A stretch of 64,000 bases of DNA from Anaerocolumna sp. (GTDB lineage Bacteria; Bacillota; Clostridia; Lachnospirales; Lachnospiraceae). The stretch lies in contig JAQSXJ010000034.1 of NCBI GenBank assembly GCA_029256725.1, forward strand, positions 16,649 to 80,648, in the 5' to 3' direction. The notes under the pieces are model-generated. The model had not been told where the DNA came from. It did not search any database and was given only the letters and a program-made list of their open reading frames with translations. This document shows positions 26,814 to 37,017 of this stretch, piece by piece. How positions within the stretch are numbered: the stretch's first letter is position 1; each line of letters begins with the position of its first letter. Made by a program: the position numbers and the translations under genes.

Positions 26814-27779
26814 CTAATCCGCCCTTTGCCTTTCCTTCTCTATAATACCCTTATCCTTTATATGCGAAAGCAGGGCTTTTAAGATATCTTCATCATTCTG
26901 GTAGTCTTCTTTTTGTATCCAGATTACTTCTTTCTCCCGTTTAAACCAAGTAATCTGCCGTTTGGCAAAATGCCTTGTTTCCTGTTTGATGTTATTTATA
27001 GCTTCACTTAGACTATATTCACCGTTTAAATGACTGATTATTTCTTTATAACCAAGCCCCTGCATGGAAACCAGGTTACCGGTGCAGCCATTATCCAGCA
27101 GGCTTTTCACCTCATTGACAAGACCTTCTTCTACCATAAGATCAACTCTTTTATTAATTCTGTCATAAAGGACTTCTCTGTCACGGTTTAATACAAAATA
27201 GCAGAAGTTATAAGGAGAATCTTTCTGCTTTTGCTCTTCGTTGTGGGCAGAGATTAAATCACCGGTCTGGTTATAGTATTCCAGTGCGCGGATAACACGT
27301 TTTACATTATTTGGATGAATAGCTTCAGCAGCAGCGGGGTCAACGTTCTTAAGCTGCTCATGAAGGTAATCTGCTCCCTTTTCTGTCGCCTGTACAAGGA
27401 GACTGTCCCTATAGGTATTATCCTCTTTTGCTTCTTTAAAATCAATTCCGTTTAATACCGCCTGTATATAGAAACCGGTACCCCCCACAAGGATGGGCAG
27501 TTTGCCTCTTTTATAGATGTCCTCCATATACTTAAGCGCATACTCCTGGAATTTAACTACATTAAATTCTTCCTCCGGTTCCAGCTCATCAATAAGATAA
27601 TGTGTGACACCCTGCATATCTGACTGTTTTATCTTAGCAGTACCGATATCCATGTGTTTGTATACCTGCATGGAATCGGCACTGATAATTTCACCATCCA
27701 CAGCTTTTGCAAGCTCTATGGATAGCTCCGTCTTTCCCACTGCCGTTGGTCCTGTTAGGATAATTAAAGGCTTTTTCAT
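26814..27779 (-). CDS. miaA: tRNA dimethylallyltransferase
   Basis: Adds the isopentenyl group to A37 of tRNAs reading UNN codons. The 321-residue product has the P-loop GPTAVGKTELS, DSMQVYKHMDIGTAK, GGTGFYIQAVLNGI and a C-terminal RQITWFKRE. It follows mutL, the common mutS-mutL-miaA order. Confidence 0.95.
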   Translation of the reverse strand: MKKPLIILTGPTAVGKTELSIELAKAVDGEIISADSMQVYKHMDIGTAKIKQSDMQGVTHYLIDELEPEEEFNVVKFQEYALKYMEDIYKRGKLPILVGGTGFYIQAVLNGIDFKEAKEDNTYRDSLLVQATEKGADYLHEQLKNVDPAAAEAIHPNNVKRVIRALEYYNQTGDLISAHNEEQKQKDSPYNFCYFVLNRDREVLYDRINKRVDLMVEEGLVNEVKSLLDNGCTGNLVSMQGLGYKEIISHLNGEYSLSEAINNIKQETRHFAKRQITWFKREKEVIWIQKEDYQNDEDILKALLSHIKDKGIIEKERQRAD

Positions 27780-27807
27780 GATTTCGGTTTCTCCTGTATT
27801 TATTCTC

Positions 27808-29855
27808 TTATACGATACGCTTGAATTTCCTTTCTACTTCATATTTACTCATGGATATAATAACAGGTCTTCCATGAGGACAATTATATGGATTTTCAAG
27901 GGTAAGAAGCTGATCAATCAATGCTCTGGCTTCTTCTACGGAAAGTTTATGACTTCCCTTAACCGCAGCCTTACAGGACATGGAGGCTATCTTATCCAGT
28001 ATTATTTCCGGAGTGTTATTATAACCTTCTTCCGTAAGTCCGTCTATGATTTCGATCAATATATCATAATGTACCAGATTATACAAATCGCCCGGTACTG
28101 CGCGTACAGCATATTCCTTTCCGCCAAACTCCTCGAATTCAAAGCCTGCTTCTTCAAGGTAATTCATATTATGAAGCAATGCATCTCTTTCTCTGATATT
28201 TAATGATAAAATAATCGGTGGCATTAACTGCTGGGAAAAGTGCTCTTTCTCTTTTAATTTCTTTACAATACGCTCATATAGAACTTTTTCATGGGCAGCA
28301 TGCTGATCAATCAAGAACATCTTGTCTCCGTATTCAATAATCCAATATGTATTAAATAGCTGGCCAATAATCTTATGCTCCGTTACAGCCTTTTCCGATA
28401 AGAAAGCCATCTGCTCATATACTCCATCAGCTTCAGGTATCTGTAAATTTCTGCTGGTTGCATCGGCTGGTTAGTACCAATACTACCCTCTGCAAGAACA
28501 TTGTTTAAATCAGTCTTCTCCTTTTGGGGAGCTGTAGAAGATTCTCCCTTATATATACCAGTGTTTTCTGGTATTTCTGTGAGACCTTCTTGAAGTCGTG
28601 CTTTGCTCTCCATTAATATGGAAGGTGCTGTATCTACATAGGATTTTAACTGACCGATTTCAGTTGCCTTTATTGCTTCTTTTAAAACTGAACTAATCTG
28701 ATTATTACTGTTGTTATTTTTATCATAAGTAAAGGAGGAGGGTTGATGGGGTGCTTTGTAACTAAGTCCTTCTTCCTGTCGTCTTTTTACTTCAAAGGGT
28801 TCTGGCAGTTTCTGCTCTATCTTTCTGGCATTATCCTCTTTTGTAAGATGTACTTCTGTAATTAAATCCCTGCCCTCTAGAGTATTCCTTATGGTATTAT
28901 AAATAAACCGATAAAGTTCTTCTCCGTTTTTGAAACGCACCTCTAACTTTGCAGGATGAACGTTTACATCAATCAGCTCCGTATCGATGGTCAGCATCAG
29001 TGCTGTAAAAGGATAGCGATGCAGCATTATGTAGGGCTTAAAAGCTTCTTCAATGGCTTTGTATATAATAGGATTTTTTACAAATCTACCATTAATAAAG
29101 TAGTTTTCGTAATTTCTGTTACCTCTTGATATAGCTGGTTTTGCGATAAAACCTGTAAGGGTAAGATCACCGTCCTCCCCTTTTACGGAAATCAGATGAG
29201 AAGTAATATCCCTACCAAAGATATGATAAATAACATCCTTTTGATTATTATTTCCGGAGGTATGGAGTTTAACCTGTCCGTTAACAATGAATTTAAAAGA
29301 GATCTGTGGATGGGATACTGCAATTCTCTCCATAAAATCCTGGATATAACCTGCTTCTGTTACTGCAGATTTTAAGAATTTCTTTCTGGCTGGAGTATTG
29401 AAAAATAGATTTCTGATAATAAAGGTTGTACCTTCCGGACAACCAATATGTTCTAAGCCTTTTTCGACTCCACCTTCAATGAGATATCTTATGCCGGTAA
29501 AACTTTCTGGTGTTTTTGTAACCAGTTCCACCTGTGACACAGCCGCTATACTGGATAAAGCCTCACCACGAAAACCAAGACTTGTTATACGCAAAAGGTC
29601 GTCAGCTGTTCTGATCTTACTGGTGGAATGGCGTAGAAATACAAAGGGCATATCTCCTTCTTCTATTCCGGAGCCGTTGTCTGTTATACGCAAAAAACTG
29701 ATTCCACCTTCTTTGATTTCAACGGTTATAACCGTTGAACCTGCATCTATGGCATTCTCCACTAACTCTTTTACTACCGCTGAAGGTCTTTCTATCACTT
29801 CACCGGCAGCTATCTGATTAATGGTAGCTTCATCTAGCACTGTTATTTTAGGCAT
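27808..29855 (-). pseudogene. mutL: DNA mismatch repair protein MutL, interrupted by a frameshift
   Basis: The 5' frame (29855 to 28383) encodes 490 residues with GHKL ATPase motifs ELVENAIDAG, DNGSGIE and RGEALSS plus the transducer domain, then drifts into an unrelated tail ending SYRKRL. The C-terminal dimerisation/endonuclease domain continues in the -1 frame (about 28472 to 27808) as YEQMAFLSEKAV, then DQHAAHEKVLYE, which fits the DQHA(X)2E(X)4E nuclease motif. The switch must occur within about 28383-28472, in the poorly conserved linker. There is no long homopolymer or correctly phased slippery heptamer. True mutation and sequencing error both remain possible. Confidence 0.88.
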
Positions 29856-29910
29856 ATCTTCTCACCTGCCTTTCTCTTTCCTATTAACTCTACAAGTATC
29901 ACACTCTTAA

Positions 29911-32616
29911 TCAGGAGGATTTCACCTTCTCCTGAAGTTTATAAAGATAATTTAAAGCATCCATAGGCGTCATTACATTAATGTTTAATTCTTTTATTTC
30001 TTCTGTAAAATCTGGTGCTATCTTGTAATCGAACAAAGAAATCTGGTTTTCCAGGTCTTTATTTTTTCTAATACTCTTATTCTTATGACTACCATAAGTA
30101 CTTTCTTCGCTGACTGCAATTTCCTGCAGTTCTTCTCTCTCAGACTCTTCAATGATATTAACTGCTTTCATGGCTTTTGCTTTATCGGTAATGTCATTGA
30201 GACTAAGCTCATCTACAATATCTCTTGCTCTTTTTAATACATTGTCGGGAACTCCCGCCAATTTAGCAACCTGAATACCATAACTCTTGTCTGCTCCGCC
30301 GGAAATAATTTTTCGTAAGAAGATGATATCTTCTCCCTGCTCTTTAACGGCAATACAGTAATTGTTGACACTGTCTATCTTGCCTTCCAGTTCTGTAAGT
30401 TCATGATAATGGGTAGCAAATAAGGTCTTTGCCCCTAACAGTTTTGGATTGGCAATATGTTCGACAACCGCCCAGGCTATTCCAAGTCCATCAAAGGTAC
30501 TGGTTCCCCTGCCGATTTCATCAAGGATCAAAAGACTGTTCTTCGTGGCATTTCGAAGGATATTGGCTACTTCCGTCATCTCAACCATAAATGTACTCTG
30601 ACCGGAAGCCAGGTCATCAGAAGCTCCCACCCTGGTAAAGATTCTGTCAGCAATACCGATATTGCCATAAGAAGCCGGTATGAAGCAGCCTATCTGTGCC
30701 ATAAGTACAATCAGAGCGGTCTGTCTCATATAGGTGGATTTACCTGCCATGTTAGGACCTGTTATAATGGAGATACGCTTCTCTTTGTTGTTAAGATAGG
30801 TATCATTGGCTACGAACATATCACCGGATATCATCTGCTCTACCACCGGATGTCTGCCGTCCTTGATATCTATAATTCCTTCTTCGTTAATAACCGGACG
30901 TATAAAACGGTTTCGTTCCGACACATAGGCTAAAGAGGTATATACATCAATTTTTGCAAGGCCTTTTGCTGTTCTCTGAATTCTCTGAACCTCTTTGGAA
31001 ATAGTATCACGGATTTCACTGAATAGCTCATATTCCAATGAATATAGCTTATCTTCTGCTCCAAGAATTACATCTTCCAATTCCTTTAATTCCGGCGTTG
31101 TATAACGTTCTGCATTGGCCAGGGTCTGTTTTCTGATCCAGTTTTCCGGGACCATATTCTGATAGGAATTGGTTACTTCCAGGTAATAACCGAATACACG
31201 GTTAAATTTTATTTTAAGGTTTTTAATACCGGTTTTATCTCTTTCCCTGGTTTCAAGGTCAGCAAGCCAGTTCTTTCCTTCTGATTTTGCCTTACGAAGC
31301 TTATCCACATCCTCATGATAACCGTCTTTGATAATTCCGCCTTCCTTCACAGCAATCGGCGGTTCTTCTTCAACACCGTCATCAATTAATTTATATAAAT
31401 CCTCTAAAGTGTCTAATTCAAGAAAGATTTCTTTTAACAAGCTGCAGGCAGAAGTCTCAAGAAGCATCTTAATAGGCGGAATCATTGATAAGGAATTCTT
31501 AAACGCAATTAAATCTCTTGGTCCTGCACTTTTATAGCTTATACGGCTGATAAGTCTTTCCAGATCATAGATTGCATTCAGATATTCTCTGATTTCTTCC
31601 CTGGTTATAGCAGAGTCATTCAATTCCTCCAAAGCATCCAGTCTGTCCGTTATACTATCTTTCTCTATAAGCGGCTGTTCGATATAGCTTCTTAAAAGTC
31701 TTGCACCCATTGCTGTCTTGGTCTTATCAAGCACCCATAACAAAGAACCTCTCTTCTGTTTCTCACGCAGGGTTTCTACCAGCTCTAAGTTTCTTCTGGT
31801 GGAACTGTCAAGAATCATATAACGGCTTGTTACATAGGGAATTATGTGTGTAAGATGGGAAAGAGAATTCTTCTGAGTTTCATGCAGGTATAACATAACT
31901 GCACCGGCAGCTGTTATACCAATGGAATAATCACCAAGGCCAAGCCCCCCTAAGGTAGCAACCTTAAACTGATCTTTTATGGCATTTACACAGGCTTCTT
32001 CTTCGAAATACCAGGGTTCCAGGTCAGAGATAGAAATATTCAGCCGGTTTCTTAAGTCTGCTATATCAAATCCACTGACCATAAAGGTGCTGTTACAGAT
32101 TATCTCAGAAGGTGTGTATTTATTGATTTCATCAATGAGCTTACGTTCGGAATCCACTTCTGTAACAAAGAAATCTCCGGTCGTAATATCTACAGTTGCA
32201 ATACCATAAGCATTTACTGTATGTACAATACCCATAAGAAAGTTATTCTTGCCTTCTTCTAATGACTGGGCATTCAAATTGGTTCCAGGTGTTACAATCC
32301 TGATTACCTCTCTTTTTACAAGACCTTTTGAGGCTTTCGGATCTTCTACCTGTTCACAGATAGCAACCTTATATCCTTTTGCAATAAGTCTTGACAAGTA
32401 ATTATCGACTGCATGATAAGGGATACCACACATAGGTGCTTTTTCTTCCTGTCCAACATTTTTACCGGTCAGGGTTATTTCAAGTTCTTTGGCACAGGTG
32501 ACTGCATCTTCAAAGAACATCTCATAGAAGTCTCCCAAACGGTAAAAAAGGATACAATCCTTATATTGTCCCTTTATCTCAACATATTGCTGCATCATTG
32601 GAGTCAATTCAGCCAT
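29911..32616 (-). CDS. mutS: DNA mismatch recognition protein MutS
   Basis: Full-length MutS of 901 residues. Mismatch-binding GDFYEMF near the N-terminus, Walker A GPNMAGKSTYM, Walker B LLILDEIGRGTSTFDG and the composite site ATHYHEL are intact, with a helix-turn-helix and a C-terminal dimerisation tail. It is about 55 bases upstream of mutL, so the two should be co-transcribed; the broken partner makes the pair notable. Confidence 0.97.
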   Translation of the reverse strand: MAELTPMMQQYVEIKGQYKDCILFYRLGDFYEMFFEDAVTCAKELEITLTGKNVGQEEKAPMCGIPYHAVDNYLSRLIAKGYKVAICEQVEDPKASKGLVKREVIRIVTPGTNLNAQSLEEGKNNFLMGIVHTVNAYGIATVDITTGDFFVTEVDSERKLIDEINKYTPSEIICNSTFMVSGFDIADLRNRLNISISDLEPWYFEEEACVNAIKDQFKVATLGGLGLGDYSIGITAAGAVMLYLHETQKNSLSHLTHIIPYVTSRYMILDSSTRRNLELVETLREKQKRGSLLWVLDKTKTAMGARLLRSYIEQPLIEKDSITDRLDALEELNDSAITREEIREYLNAIYDLERLISRISYKSAGPRDLIAFKNSLSMIPPIKMLLETSACSLLKEIFLELDTLEDLYKLIDDGVEEEPPIAVKEGGIIKDGYHEDVDKLRKAKSEGKNWLADLETRERDKTGIKNLKIKFNRVFGYYLEVTNSYQNMVPENWIRKQTLANAERYTTPELKELEDVILGAEDKLYSLEYELFSEIRDTISKEVQRIQRTAKGLAKIDVYTSLAYVSERNRFIRPVINEEGIIDIKDGRHPVVEQMISGDMFVANDTYLNNKEKRISIITGPNMAGKSTYMRQTALIVLMAQIGCFIPASYGNIGIADRIFTRVGASDDLASGQSTFMVEMTEVANILRNATKNSLLILDEIGRGTSTFDGLGIAWAVVEHIANPKLLGAKTLFATHYHELTELEGKIDSVNNYCIAVKEQGEDIIFLRKIISGGADKSYGIQVAKLAGVPDNVLKRARDIVDELSLNDITDKAKAMKAVNIIEESEREELQEIAVSEESTYGSHKNKSIRKNKDLENQISLFDYKIAPDFTEEIKELNINVMTPMDALNYLYKLQEKVKSS

Positions 32617-32650
32617 ATCCTTTGTTCCTTCCTAAAACAATTAATGTTAT

Positions 32651-33127
32651 TTATAGTTCTATCGTATCATCTGCAAGCTCATTTCCATCAGCAGCACTGG
32701 TGGCAAGTACATCGCATCTTTCATTCTGAGGATGGCCATCATGACCTTTTACCCAAACAAAGGTAACCTTATGAAGCTCCATGGCTTTTAACATCCGTTT
32801 CCAAAGGTCTACATTTTTGACCGGTTCATTTTTTCCTCGTTTCCAGCCTTTTTTTATCCAGCCCTCCAGCCAATGTTCGTTAAAGGCCTTAACAAGATAT
32901 TGGGAATCTGAATATAATGTTACTTCGCAGGATTTATTCAAGGCCTCCAGACCGATAATGGCAGCCATAAGTTCCATGCGGTTATTGGTAGTCTTCTTAA
33001 AACCGCCGGAATATTCACGGATGTGTTCTGTTCCCGCCGGGTCGATATAACTAACTATGGTTCCATAGCCACCCGGACCGTCCGGATTACCTCTGGCCGC
33101 TCCATCGGTATATATTGTTACTTTCAT
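32651..33127 (-). CDS. rnhA: Ribonuclease HI
   Basis: Degrades RNA in RNA-DNA hybrids. The 158-residue protein retains the DEDD active site at Asp8, Glu52, Asp74 and Asp139, with NNRMELMAA and WVKGHDGHPQNERCD. The ATG overlaps the stop of the upstream gene (ATGA), so translation is coupled. Confidence 0.95.
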   Translation of the reverse strand: MKVTIYTDGAARGNPDGPGGYGTIVSYIDPAGTEHIREYSGGFKKTTNNRMELMAAIIGLEALNKSCEVTLYSDSQYLVKAFNEHWLEGWIKKGWKRGKNEPVKNVDLWKRMLKAMELHKVTFVWVKGHDGHPQNERCDVLATSAADGNELADDTIEL

Positions 33128-33753
33128 TCTGCCCTCTTTTCCCAGGTTATCAAATCCTCGCTATAGGGAAGTTCTCTGACATAGTCACAGAAAACATGCC
33201 ATTCTTTTAGCTTGTGATTCTTTCTGGCATTATATATATTAATAAGATTCTCGTAATTTAAGGTAACGGTCCTCATCTGATTATACCCGGAAGGAAGCAA
33301 CTGTATAATGCTGTACCAATAATTTTTATCATTTGTATCCAGAAATTTAAGGCGGAGCTTCTCCAGTTCTTCTATAAGATTACAGAATATAAGCTTTGCT
33401 TCTTCTGCCAGATGATCCGTACTGAAATCAGAGATCTCAAAAGGTTTGCTGTGGATTTTGTGCATTGTACTGGTTGAATTGGCTGTTGTGCCAATTTTAT
33501 AAGTATCGAATTCCTTCCACCAGTAAAGTGGTGCTGTGATATCCATGGATACAAACACCTGACGCAGATATTTTCTATGATCTGTTCCTGCTCTGCATAA
33601 TCTGACAGCAAGGGAAAAATCATTGCTGCCCAGTATGTACTCACCATTTTCATTATAATAACTGTCACTTTTCTCCCAGCTGTTCATGGGATTTCTTGCT
33701 CCTCTTATAGCATTTTCCAGATTCATGACATGAATATGCTCTATTTTTAGCAT
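33124..33753 (-). CDS. Conserved hypothetical, possibly a distant ThyX-like fold
   Basis: Protein of 209 residues, not confidently recognised. A central stretch (APLYWWKEFDTYK, then TTANSTSTMHKIH) and the tail LPSGYNQMRTVTLNYENLINIY recall proteins sometimes labelled thymidylate-synthase-complementing, but the ThyX signature RHRxxSxNExS is absent. It overlaps rnhA by four bases, suggesting a nucleic-acid-related role only by context. No signal peptide or membrane segment. Confidence 0.6.
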   Translation of the reverse strand: MLKIEHIHVMNLENAIRGARNPMNSWEKSDSYYNENGEYILGSNDFSLAVRLCRAGTDHRKYLRQVFVSMDITAPLYWWKEFDTYKIGTTANSTSTMHKIHSKPFEISDFSTDHLAEEAKLIFCNLIEELEKLRLKFLDTNDKNYWYSIIQLLPSGYNQMRTVTLNYENLINIYNARKNHKLKEWHVFCDYVRELPYSEDLITWEKRAE

Positions 33754-33843
33754 GTTTATTTTCCTTCCTCTTTAACAGGTGTTAGCATTATGTAATTGAT
33801 ATTTCTCAACCATCTAATCAGCTCTGTAGTTTCCCTTTGTACT

Positions 33844-34338
33844 TTATAATAATTTAGCCATATAATACTCATCTACATAGTTTCCATGAACAAGCATTGA
33901 ATTTTTCTTTATTCCTTCTTTTTGGAAACCTTTTTTTTCATATAGACCCACTGCAGCTTCATTATGGCTCATGACTGTCAATTCTAAACGGCTTATCTTG
34001 TTTTGTATCGCCCACTTATCGAGCTCATTAAAAAATTTAGTTCCAATACCCTGGTTTTGATAACCTGTGCAGATTCCTGTTACAACATAAGCGGTGTGCC
34101 GTATTCTGTTGCAGCTGCCTCTTTGCGCAGAAATATATCCCCATAATTTGTCCTTATCCTCAATAACCATAAGGAAATTATCACCTGTATCAGAACCCCT
34201 GATAAAGGCTTCGGTTCTTTCTCTTTGAGGTTTTCTTTCTCCCGGCTCGAACATCATATACTCAGTTTCTTCATCCAGTCTCAACTGTAAGTCAATGAAT
34301 TCATCTGTATCCTTTAATGATATATTTCTTATTTCCAT
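33844..34338 (-). CDS. GNAT-family N-acetyltransferase
   Basis: Protein of 164 residues with the acetyl-CoA pyrophosphate-binding loop YQNQGIGTKFF and the later NEAAVGLYEKKGFQKEG of the GNAT fold. Substrate unknown. The leader upstream of its start resembles part of the mreC-mreD repeats. It stands alone between terminator-like sequence and the rnhA operon. Confidence 0.85.
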   Translation of the reverse strand: MEIRNISLKDTDEFIDLQLRLDEETEYMMFEPGERKPQRERTEAFIRGSDTGDNFLMVIEDKDKLWGYISAQRGSCNRIRHTAYVVTGICTGYQNQGIGTKFFNELDKWAIQNKISRLELTVMSHNEAAVGLYEKKGFQKEGIKKNSMLVHGNYVDEYYMAKLL

Positions 34339-34470
34339 ATGAACCCCTATCTGTGTGTTTTAGCCTGCGTACAAATCAGGTGGTAGAAAAAATTTTAGTT
34401 TTTCAACCTTTCCTCCTTGTCCAATAAATGATATTATAACATTTTTTTTGCTAAAATGTCACCCTAATGA

Positions 34471-34510
34471 AAAAAAAGATACTGGGAGTTATATACTCCT
34501 GTATCTTTTT
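34471..34510 (-). terminator. Terminator of the FtsX-type ABC operon
   Basis: Minus strand reads AAAAAGATAC, then an inner AGGAGTA/AACTCCC stem, then GTATC and a run of seven T. The hairpin begins about 25 bases past the stop of the ATPase gene. Confidence 0.85.
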
Positions 34511-34534
34511 ATGTCCTTATTATTAAACTTTCTA

Positions 34535-35203
34535 TCAGGCAATCTTACTAATAGGCTGTAATATTCCTTTATTCATTCTGTATACACTGTCACTTAGCGG
34601 TAAAAAACTCTCATCGTGTGTACTGATAAGCACTGTTGTACCATCATTATTTATAGCCCCAAAAAGCTCCATCACTTTACAGGCATTTTCTCGATCCAGA
34701 TTACTGGTTGGCTCATCAACTATCAGAATTCGAGGTTTTAACATTAGCGCTCTTGCTATAGCAACTCTCTTAATTTCTCCTCCCGATAATCTGGCGGGAT
34801 AGACATTCATTAATTCCAATAGCCCTACAAGCTTAAGAACCTCTTCCGCCCTGTCTCTATAGTTTCCCTTATTACCTGACAGATAAATCGGATAATAAAG
34901 ATTGTCTTCAACTGTAAAATTAGATAACAGACTTTGTCCCTGGGGTATAAAACTAATGCCTGCTGCTGTATTGACTGTCTTTAATTTCTTATTTTTTATT
35001 TCGTTTGAATTATAATAAACTACCCCGTCTGAAGGATTTAATAGTCCTGCAATAATTGAAAGCAAGGTACTCTTACCGCTGCCAGAAGGACCTAGAATAG
35101 TAAGAAATTCTCCTTCGTAAATCTTTAGCGAAACATTATTAACTGCTGCTTCACCGGTAGCAGAATGCTTATAATGTTTTGTGATATTCTTTAATTCAAG
35201 CAT
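34535..35203 (-). CDS. MacB/LolD-type ABC transporter ATP-binding protein
   Basis: ATPase of 222 residues with Walker A GPSGSGKST, signature LSGGEIKR and Walker B ILIVDEPTSNLD. It pairs with the upstream FtsX-type permease (stop and start overlap), forming a mechanotransmission-type ABC system that usually exports or extracts peptides or lipids. Substrate not determinable. Confidence 0.92.
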   Translation of the reverse strand: MLELKNITKHYKHSATGEAAVNNVSLKIYEGEFLTILGPSGSGKSTLLSIIAGLLNPSDGVVYYNSNEIKNKKLKTVNTAAGISFIPQGQSLLSNFTVEDNLYYPIYLSGNKGNYRDRAEEVLKLVGLLELMNVYPARLSGGEIKRVAIARALMLKPRILIVDEPTSNLDRENACKVMELFGAINNDGTTVLISTHDESFLPLSDSVYRMNKGILQPISKIA

Positions 35204-36462
35204 TATTCATTCTCCCTTATCAGTGTATAGGTTTCCGTTCTGTATAGAGATATTGCACTGATACCGGCTGCTATTACTCCGGTCAGTACGGATAGCAGTA
35301 TAGATAACAGGGTTAATCCCAAAAGCCCAGTGATACCGGGACTTAGGTATGGTAGCTCTAGCTTTAGAGCAATGAAATTATGAAATAAAGTCATTACCAG
35401 CGAAGCAATTATACTGGCAGTTACACTTCCGATTATTCCAACCACCGCAGCCTCTCCAATAATCAGGCAAAGTATTTTACTTTTGCTTCCACCTAGACTC
35501 TTTATTATTCCGTATTCTCTCTTTCTCTCATTAATGGACAAAGAAAAAATACTAATCAGTGCAAGAACTGTAAAGGTTATTAGCAGGGCACCAAATACAA
35601 CAAAATAGGAGGTAAAACGGTTTAAAGTCACTGCAATTCCTTCCACCAGCTTACCGGAGGTCTGAACACTGATACCATCTTCTTTATATATTTTTTGCAG
35701 CCCAGCAGCAACCTTATCAGCTTCGGCATCTTCACTTATTTTTATTGTTATTAATGAAATTACATCTTCTCTATTTCCAACTGCAAGATAATTTTTAACA
35801 ATGGGTTCCTTTAGCAATTCTTGAGCTGTATTGAAATTTAAGAATACGCTGTTATCGTAACCCATACCGGTTTCTTTTAATTTTCCCGCTACTTTAAAAT
35901 CCTTACCAAAAAAAGTTGCCCTGTCTCCTTTTTTGTATGAAAGCTTACTGCCAACAACGATTTCTCCATTAGGCAGATTACTGTTTAACTGTTTGGATAT
36001 CCAGGGCTGCACCAAAAAGTCGGTATCCGGGTTGTAAGCAATCATCTGTATTGCCTCATCACAGCAGGGACTGTTATAAATGGTTGCGAGAAACAGCTGT
36101 GAACTTACCTTATCTACCCCTTTCACACGAGTTGCCTTTTGTTCCAGGGACTTATCAAAATAAATAGTACTTGGCTGTCCTAGAAACAGCGCATCTTTTA
36201 CTGAACTTACATAATCCTCAGGTACCAGAAGGATATCAGCACCGGTACGTTTCACGGTGCTGTTAAGTCCTTCTTTCATGCTATAGAGTATATTGGCAGA
36301 CAAGAAGATGGTAAATATCATGATAAATAAGAAGGAAGACAACAATATGGTTCTGCTCATTTTCCTTTTTAAGTTTTGTAGGAGGATATGACTGTAGCGG
36401 AGGTTGCCGCGGATATTACCCTTTGATTTTCTCTTCATATCTATATACCCTTTGCATTTCAT
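35203..36462 (-). CDS. FtsX/MacB-type ABC transporter permease
   Basis: Permease of 419 residues with an N-terminal TM (about 40-60), a large extracytoplasmic domain and three C-terminal TMs with the FtsX-like SINERKREYGIIKSLGGSK. Start could be 36462 or the ATG eight codons later (36438), which has AAAGGG upstream. It sits between DUF4418 and its ATPase. Confidence 0.88.
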   Translation of the reverse strand: MKCKGYIDMKRKSKGNIRGNLRYSHILLQNLKRKMSRTILLSSFLFIMIFTIFLSANILYSMKEGLNSTVKRTGADILLVPEDYVSSVKDALFLGQPSTIYFDKSLEQKATRVKGVDKVSSQLFLATIYNSPCCDEAIQMIAYNPDTDFLVQPWISKQLNSNLPNGEIVVGSKLSYKKGDRATFFGKDFKVAGKLKETGMGYDNSVFLNFNTAQELLKEPIVKNYLAVGNREDVISLITIKISEDAEADKVAAGLQKIYKEDGISVQTSGKLVEGIAVTLNRFTSYFVVFGALLITFTVLALISIFSLSINERKREYGIIKSLGGSKSKILCLIIGEAAVVGIIGSVTASIIASLVMTLFHNFIALKLELPYLSPGITGLLGLTLLSILLSVLTGVIAAGISAISLYRTETYTLIRENE

Positions 36463-36519
36463 AATATTTTTTACATATTTATATTATTTCACCTTAATAA
36501 CATTTTACCGTTTAGATTA

Positions 36520-36924
36520 TTATTGTCTCTGTCTAATCCTGCCAAACAGATATATAAGTGAGCCAGTAATATAAATGAGACCTAATGCTGCTATTAAATA
36601 AAGCGCCGGGAAAGTAAGGTTTTGGCAGGCCATATCCTTACTCTTACATCCCCCGATCAGTACTGCTGGTATTAAAATACCTATTACATAAATAGCCGCT
36701 GTTTGTAATAATAGGAATAGTCTGGTATGAAGTCTGGCAGCAAACAGATAGAGTCCCCCCGAAACAATTAACAGAATACCAATTCCCACTTCTGCCTGAA
36801 CAGACCAGTGGCAATTCATAACCATCTCTTCTGAAGAGCAGACTTTAAAGATTGAATGGGGACCTATTATAAATAGCAATCCTGATATCCCCAATATAAT
36901 AGCTGTAGCTATACGATTTTTCAT
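36520..36924 (-). CDS. DUF4418 four-helix membrane protein
   Basis: Protein of 134 residues with four predicted TM helices and the conserved Cys pattern VCSSEEMVMNCHWS and GGCKSKDMACQN. DUF4418 genes commonly accompany MacB-type ABC genes, as here. Function unknown. The four extracytoplasmic Cys could form disulfides or bind metal; this is inference. Confidence 0.8.
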   Translation of the reverse strand: MKNRIATAIILGISGLLFIIGPHSIFKVCSSEEMVMNCHWSVQAEVGIGILLIVSGGLYLFAARLHTRLFLLLQTAAIYVIGILIPAVLIGGCKSKDMACQNLTFPALYLIAALGLIYITGSLIYLFGRIRQRQ

Positions 36925-37017
36925 AGTTCATCCCCAGGCATTGACATTTCTGATACCAATAGTTTCGATTTTCTTTTTTACGCTTCTCTAAACTGTTTAA
37001 CTATCCTATCTAATGCA

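Noticed and set aside
27604..28203. 199-codon plus-strand open frame
   Set aside because: Antisense to the miaA start and mutL C-terminal domain, which show clear family motifs; its translation has no recognisable domain and low-complexity aromatic content typical of a shadow frame.
28383..28472. Programmed ribosomal frameshift in mutL
   Set aside because: The heptamer AAATTTA present in the linker is not in the phase needed for -1 slippage, and no stimulatory stem was evident.
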